This document shows positions 59,626 through 64,000 of a stretch of DNA of 64,000 nucleotides, in pieces. Location: NCBI GenBank assembly GCA_965218775.1, contig CBDCLS010000003.1:682001-746000 (forward strand), written 5' to 3'. The stretch is from CAUZIZ01 sp965218775. GTDB taxonomy: Bacteria; Acidobacteriota; UBA6911; RPQK01; JAJDTT01. Every line of letters starts with the position of its first letter. Positions within the stretch are counted from its first letter, which is position 1. The notes below the pieces were generated by a model. That model saw nothing but the letters and a program-made list of their open reading frames with translations. It was not told where the DNA came from and ran no database searches. Made by a program: the position numbers and the translations under genes.

Positions 59626-60636
59626 ATGGAAAGCCAAAGCCCCGAGAACACACTGTTTACGGATCCGAATGTTGAGATGGAATGGACGGTCGCCGAGATT
59701 CGACGGCGCTTTGTCGAGGACGCCCGACCCGTATCGCCCCAGATGTTAAATAGGATGGAAAGGGACCCCCGGGCTGGTGTCAGGAAGCTCTGCGGGCTAA
59801 TCAGGAGAAGGAGTGAAGCGAGCCGAAAGGAGAGGTGTCGCTTGAGGTCGCTGTTGAGAGTAGAGCGCCGCCTGCGGGCATCAGGAGTCAGTTCCATCGC
59901 AGGAGTCGACGAGGTAGGAGTGGGACCGTTGGCCGGACCGGTCGTTGCCGCAGCCGTGGTATTTCCTCCGGGAGCTGTTATCCAGGGTGTCGACGACTCG
60001 AAGCGGTTAAGAGAAGAAGAGCGAGAGCGTTTGGCGCCTGTCATATCCGAGCGAGCACTAGGGGTAGGAATTGGGCTGGCAGATGTGCACGAGATCGATG
60101 ATCTAAACGTGTATCAAGCGGCCCTGCTTTCCATGCGACGCGCGATCGAGAATCTGCCTTTGCTACCGGCGCACATCCTCGTTGATGCCCGATCCATTCC
60201 TGGGCTCGATATCCCTCAAAGTTCGCTGGAGAAGGGTGATCAAGTGAGCTTTTCCATTGCGGCAGCCTCCATTGTGGCGAAGACCCACCGAGACGCCCTG
60301 ATGCGAGAACTGGACCAGAGGCACCCCGAATACGGGTTTCGTCGGCATAAGGGGTACGGTACCCCCGAGCACCAGAAGGCAATCCGGCGCCACGGGCTCC
60401 TGCCGATGCACCGAAAGTCGTTCCTCTTCCTGGAAGAGGTACGGGGCGAGTATTCTGCATTGTTCTACCAGCTGAAAACCGAACTGGCCAAAATCGCCTC
60501 AGAGGACGCCCTCAAAAATCTCGAAAAGCAAGTCCTCTGCTGCGAACCGCGTTTAAGGAAGCAGGAAACCCGAAAGTTGAGAATTCTGCTGGGCCGTCGC
60601 CGGCGGCACCTCGGGGGGCGAGATGGAACCGGATAG
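59626..60636 (+). CDS. rnhB: Ribonuclease HII with terminal extensions
   Basis: The start is ATG 59626 after GAGG. The 336 residues carry the RNase HII core from about 88: AGVDEVGVGPLAGPVVAAAV with the acidic pair, ILVDARSIPGLDIPQ, and SIAAASIVAKTHRDALM plus YGFRRHKGYGTPEHQKAI. The usual DEAGRG reads DEVGVG. About 85 N-terminal residues precede the core, similar to Bacillus-type HII but longer, and a basic tail of about 60 residues (RKLRILLGRRRRHLGGR) follows. pcm overlaps by 14 bp. Confidence 0.9.
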   Translation: MESQSPENTLFTDPNVEMEWTVAEIRRRFVEDARPVSPQMLNRMERDPRAGVRKLCGLIRRRSEASRKERCRLRSLLRVERRLRASGVSSIAGVDEVGVGPLAGPVVAAAVVFPPGAVIQGVDDSKRLREEERERLAPVISERALGVGIGLADVHEIDDLNVYQAALLSMRRAIENLPLLPAHILVDARSIPGLDIPQSSLEKGDQVSFSIAAASIVAKTHRDALMRELDQRHPEYGFRRHKGYGTPEHQKAIRRHGLLPMHRKSFLFLEEVRGEYSALFYQLKTELAKIASEDALKNLEKQVLCCEPRLRKQETRKLRILLGRRRRHLGGRDGTG

Positions 60637-61291
60637 CCAAAATCGCCTTGAGCGAAAGCACATGGTCGAGACCCAGCTGAAGACCCGCGGAATCCAAGAC
60701 CCAGGCGTATTGACCGCTTTCCTGAAGGTACCGCGGCACAAATTTGTACCTGGGGATCTTCGGGACCAGGCCTATCGGGACGGGCCCCTGCCTATTGGCT
60801 ACAATCAGACGATCAGCCAGCCCTATATGGTGGCGGTCATGGTGCAGCAAGCGTCCGCCGGTCCGGGTGAGCGCGTGCTGGAATTGGGGACGGGCAGCGG
60901 ATACCAGGCCGCGATTCTGGCTGAGTTGGGATGCGAGGTGTATACGGTTGAGAGAATCCCCAAGCTTGCCGAGCAAGCCGAAGCCCGCCTGGAGAGCCTG
61001 GGCTACGGCAAGATCAATATACGTCTGTCGAACGGGACGCTTGGGTGGGAGGAGCAAGCGCCTTTCGATGCGATCATTGTTGCGGCCGCCGCCCCAAAGA
61101 TTCCGGACCCGCTGCTGGAGCAGTTGGCCGAAGGGGGCCGTCTGATAATCCCCCTCGACGACGGGCCCTCCCAGATCTTGAGTGTCATAGAACGCACCCC
61201 CGAAGGTTTCCGAAAGCATCAAGGTGAGCGGTGCACCTTTGTGCCACTGCTGGGGAAGTATGGTTGGAAAAGCGACCCTCTGGTCCACTGA
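60623..61291 (+). CDS. pcm: Protein-L-isoaspartate O-methyltransferase
   Basis: It repairs isoaspartyl damage in proteins. The 222-residue protein shows RDGPLPIGYNQTISQPYMVA, motif I VLELGTGSGYQAAILAELG, VYTVERIPKLAEQAEARL and ISLPLD-like IIPLDDGPSQILSVIER. ATG 60623 lies inside the end of rnhB (out of frame), so the genes are coupled. Length is normal for bacterial Pcm. Confidence 0.93.
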   Translation: MEPDSQNRLERKHMVETQLKTRGIQDPGVLTAFLKVPRHKFVPGDLRDQAYRDGPLPIGYNQTISQPYMVAVMVQQASAGPGERVLELGTGSGYQAAILAELGCEVYTVERIPKLAEQAEARLESLGYGKINIRLSNGTLGWEEQAPFDAIIVAAAAPKIPDPLLEQLAEGGRLIIPLDDGPSQILSVIERTPEGFRKHQGERCTFVPLLGKYGWKSDPLVH

Positions 61292-61517
61292 GTAAAGTAC
61301 CTGTTTAGCGTCTTCCCTTGCCCGGGAGTATTTGGACAATCGTCTCGCCTTTCTCTGGCCTGGAGCAGCGGGCGGAGAGGAGGCTGTTTGAAATCGTTTC
61401 AATGCTGGTGGCCAAGGGCCTTGATGCTAGCAAGAGATGAAGCCGGGCATGGGCAAAGGCAAGGGAGGGCGCTCACCCGATGATCTTGGTTTTCTAGACG
61501 AAAACGAGGGATGGGGT

Positions 61518-61609
61518 TGGCGGAGAGGGGGGGATTCGAACCCCCGACCCAGGTCACCCCGAGTAACTGCTTAGCAGGCAGCCCTGTTCAGCCACTCCAG
61601 CACCTCTCC
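61518..61609 (-). tRNA. tRNA-Ser(GCU)
   Basis: A class II tRNA of 92 nt including an encoded CCA (61520-61518). The acceptor stem GGAGAGG/CCTCTCC has discriminator G. The anticodon stem GCTGC/GCAGT closes the loop CTGCTAA with anticodon GCT. A long variable arm and T arm GGGTTCGAATCCC follow. The flanking stretches 61292-61517 and 61610-61695 hold no gene. Confidence 0.95.
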
Positions 61610-61695
61610 AACTGGCTCTTGGGACAGGGCGCTAATTCTAGAAGAAAATCGGGGCACCGGTCAATCCGGCGGGCGGGACCTACCCCATGAGGTGA

Positions 61696-64000
61696 TCAGA
61701 TCGAGCCGGGTGTGCCTGCCATTTCTTGGATCCTGCTGCGAACTTCCTCGGTAATCTGGTGGTACCAATCCAGCTGTGGACCCTCGGGATTTTCGACGGA
61801 GTACTCTGTCATGCTGATTGGCGAGCCGAAAGTGACCTTTAAGCGATGCGGCCGGGGCAGAAATCTTCCGGCAGGAAGGGCCCGGTAGGCTCCGCCTATG
61901 TAGGTAGGCACGATCGGGACCTTCAGTTCCCAGGCCATCAAGCCAAGTCCCGCCTTGAAGTCCTGCAGCTCGCCAGTTCTGGAACGAGTTCCCTCGGGAA
62001 AGATCAGGACCGGCTCTCCTCTTTCCAATAAAGTCCGCGCCGTCCGAAGCCCTGCGAGAGACGCCTCCTCACGTTCGATCGGGACCACGTTGAGGAGCGT
62101 GCTGAAGACCCAACTTTTCAGAGACGAGTCGAAAAAGTAGTCTCGTGCCCCGAGCACCCGGAGTTTCAGTGCCCCAGTGCCTCCCACGACTTGAGTCAAC
62201 GCCGAGATAACGGCACCGGTGTCGAGGTGGCTCGAATGATTGGCGGCAATGATGAAGCTGCCCTCGGGTAAGGAGTCCACGCAGTCCGGCTTCAGCCGGA
62301 AGTAGAGCCGATAGAACGCCCTGAGGCTTGCGAAAGAAAGCCTCAAGCAAACGCGGTCGAAAAGGGGACGCTCCGAGTGGGGGAGCAACGAGCGCAGCTG
62401 GGGTGACGAGGAGCTGTCTTTGGCTGTATCCGGAGTAGAATGGCCGGCCCTTATCAACTCGAATAAATGCTCCACTAGCTGAAGAGACGTCGCCTTCTCG
62501 TCGGGAATGGTCAAGGCGAACCGATGTTCGATAAAAAGCAGCAGCTCGATTGCCATCAGTGAATCCAGCCCCAGGTCCAGGTACAGATGGCTGCGTTCCT
62601 TGATCTCAGCAGCAGGAAGACCGCTGAGGCGACTCAGCTCGGCGATGAGATCAAGCTCTTCTTGGCTTCTGCCTCCGATATCGGCCACCGGGCCGTGATC
62701 CTCGAGACCTTGGGCCCCCAGACGCTGGAGGAGCTCCCGCCGCACCGCGGCCCGCGAGACGGAACCCGAATCCTGGCGAGGTAGAGGTGTGTCTTGGAAG
62801 TGGACATGCTGAAATCGCTGGTAGCTCGGCAGCTCTCTGGCCAGCGACCGGATGTCCTTCTGGATTGCCGAGGTTCTCTCGGCAGGATCAGATTGTCCTG
62901 AAGCCGTGGGCCCGGGAACAATCACGGCATGGACATCTTCAGTGAGGCCATTCCTCACTCCCAGCACGCAGATCTCTCCAATCCCGGAGATCTCCTGGTA
63001 AAGAGCCTCGAGATCGGTTGGATAGACGTTTTTGCCTGCACCCGTCACAATGACATCCTTCTTGCGCCCGGTAATGTAGAGATATCCATCCTCGTCCACC
63101 CAGCCGAGATCTCCGGTGTGAAACCAACCCGCCTGAATGGCTTTAGCCGTGGCCTCCGGATTTTTGTAGTATCCCTTCATGAGGCTGGGCGTCCTCACGA
63201 TGATTTCGCCGATGCCCTGCTCATCCGGTTGGAAGATCCGCAACTCGATCCCAGGCAGAGGTTTGCCGGCAGATCCCTTACGGCTGCGATTCAGGGGGTT
63301 CACGGTTAGAACGGGTGCCGTCTCGGTGAGGCCATAGCCCTCGGACAAGGGCATGCCCAGCGCCTTGAAATCCTCGTAGAGCTCTTCTCCTAAGGAAGAG
63401 CCGCCAGTGACAAAGATCCGGATCTGCCCACCGAACTCCTGATGGGCCCTCGCGAAGAGCTGCTTCCCAACGTTCCTGCCGAACGTTCGCTCAATAGATT
63501 TGCTTAATTGTTTGGAGGTAGCCAACAAGTTCGACTTCAGGGTCGACTTCGAGCTCCCGAGGATCCGCCGGTCAATGTCGTCACGAATCAGCGAGTAGAG
63601 CGTGGGGACTCCCAACATGCAGGTGGTTCCGGTTTCTCGCATCGTTTCCAGAATGGCCCTCGGTTTGAGGGAGCGAAGGTAGGTGATCGTGGATCCTCCG
63701 TAGATGGGCATCAGGAAGCCACAGCTGAACTCCAAGGCGTGATAGAGGGGAAGCACTGAAAGAAGCTGGTCCGATTCGTAAATCGGCAGGTAACGGGCCA
63801 CTCCCAGAAGATTGTTTAGGAAGCTTTGATGGGTGTGCATAGCCCCTTTGGGGTCAACAGCGGTGCCCGTAGTGAAGATGATGGAGGCGAGGTCGTCCGG
63901 ACCGGGCCCGGGGAGTGAGTCAGGCACAGGCTCGGCGTCCCGTTGGTCCACCCCAGTGCTCCGTGGGTAATCGGCAATTCCGAAAGGTGTGCAGCCGTTG
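61696..64000 (-). CDS. AMP-ligase / acyl carrier / acyltransferase fusion (5' end outside window)
   Basis: The frame is open to the window edge; the GTG at 63951 is internal to it, so the gene is truncated at its 5' end. From 63951: an adenylation domain (FTTGTAVDPKGAMHTHQSF as a divergent A3; EGYGLTETAPVLTVNPLNRS as A5; WFHTGDLGWVDEDGYLYITG as A7), a carrier domain with DLGLDSLMAIELL (pantetheine Ser about residue 466), and a PlsC-type acyltransferase (NHSSHLDTG about 570; FPEGTRSRTGEL about 654). It could activate a fatty acid, load it on its own carrier and transfer it to a lysolipid. Confidence 0.85.
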   Translation of the reverse strand, partial: NGCTPFGIADYPRSTGVDQRDAEPVPDSLPGPGPDDLASIIFTTGTAVDPKGAMHTHQSFLNNLLGVARYLPIYESDQLLSVLPLYHALEFSCGFLMPIYGGSTITYLRSLKPRAILETMRETGTTCMLGVPTLYSLIRDDIDRRILGSSKSTLKSNLLATSKQLSKSIERTFGRNVGKQLFARAHQEFGGQIRIFVTGGSSLGEELYEDFKALGMPLSEGYGLTETAPVLTVNPLNRSRKGSAGKPLPGIELRIFQPDEQGIGEIIVRTPSLMKGYYKNPEATAKAIQAGWFHTGDLGWVDEDGYLYITGRKKDVIVTGAGKNVYPTDLEALYQEISGIGEICVLGVRNGLTEDVHAVIVPGPTASGQSDPAERTSAIQKDIRSLARELPSYQRFQHVHFQDTPLPRQDSGSVSRAAVRRELLQRLGAQGLEDHGPVADIGGRSQEELDLIAELSRLSGLPAAEIKERSHLYLDLGLDSLMAIELLLFIEHRFALTIPDEKATSLQLVEHLFELIRAGHSTPDTAKDSSSSPQLRSLLPHSERPLFDRVCLRLSFASLRAFYRLYFRLKPDCVDSLPEGSFIIAANHSSHLDTGAVISALTQVVGGTGALKLRVLGARDYFFDSSLKSWVFSTLLNVVPIEREEASLAGLRTARTLLERGEPVLIFPEGTRSRTGELQDFKAGLGLMAWELKVPIVPTYIGGAYRALPAGRFLPRPHRLKVTFGSPISMTEYSVENPEGPQLDWYHQITEEVRSRIQEMAGTPGSI

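Noticed and set aside
1..64000. CRISPR arrays, prophage genes, rRNA operons or a dedicated antiphage island
   Set aside because: No regularly spaced direct repeats, phage structural genes or rRNA sequence were seen; the accessory content is insertion sequences and foldback repeats.

Overview
The window is bacterial chromosome, moderately GC-rich and gene-dense. It most likely comes from an acidobacterium or a close relative. The best lineage marker is the secreted VWA protein at 56496-57995, which has the layout of the VWFA-related proteins expanded in Acidobacteriota. The secreted cyclase, Tat-exported Gfo/Idh/MocA oxidoreductase, FG-GAP protein and beta-propeller glycosidase-like protein fit the same group. 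The assignment is inference; no rRNA gene is present. Layout: 1-3.56 kb is the tail of an unknown gene followed by two related ISNCY-like insertion sequences in tandem. 3.56-10.1 kb encodes secreted or exported proteins, a sulfatase remnant, two copies of a dispersed palindromic repeat and tRNA-Ser(UGA). 10.1-32.7 kb is housekeeping with a clear purine theme: add with its GntR regulator, purD-purE, pgeF, purB, hpt and nupC. It also holds serS, galU, acpS, mtaB, rlmN, pncB, acs, an acyl-CoA dehydrogenase and a kinase-deaminase fusion. 32.8-35.1 kb holds rpsU with its promoter and terminator, then a two-gene IS4-like element. 35.1-47.2 kb is the replication-initiation block, all on the minus strand: rpsA, HU, HIT, dnaA, dnaN, gyrB, gyrA and a TPR protein. 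DnaA-box-like sites and an AT-rich stretch lie between dnaA and dnaN and upstream of dnaA, so a chromosome origin is likely here. 47.4-53.05 kb is a nest of three ISKra4-like insertions (A, B, C) that split the divergent rpsA and rpmE transcription units. 53.1-64 kb carries rpmE, prfA, prmC, a HIT gene, folE, the VWA gene, a DUF374 acyltransferase, a TyrA-like dehydrogenase, rnhB, pcm, tRNA-Ser(GCU) and the 5'-truncated gene of an AMP-ligase/ACP/acyltransferase fusion. The least conventional signals are in the mobile and repeat fraction. A small Cys-rich protein (CGKxxCxC) is the first gene of two unrelated transposase families, and each copy is preceded by a strong palindrome. In the ISKra4-like elements it is joined to the transposase by a textbook A_AAA_AAG -1 frameshift site. 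Two long foldback elements occur, one of which supplies the stop codon of dnaN. A three-copy palindromic repeat marks intergenic regions, one of them beside a decayed sulfatase gene. All calls come from reading the sequence; family names are from memory and were not searched.
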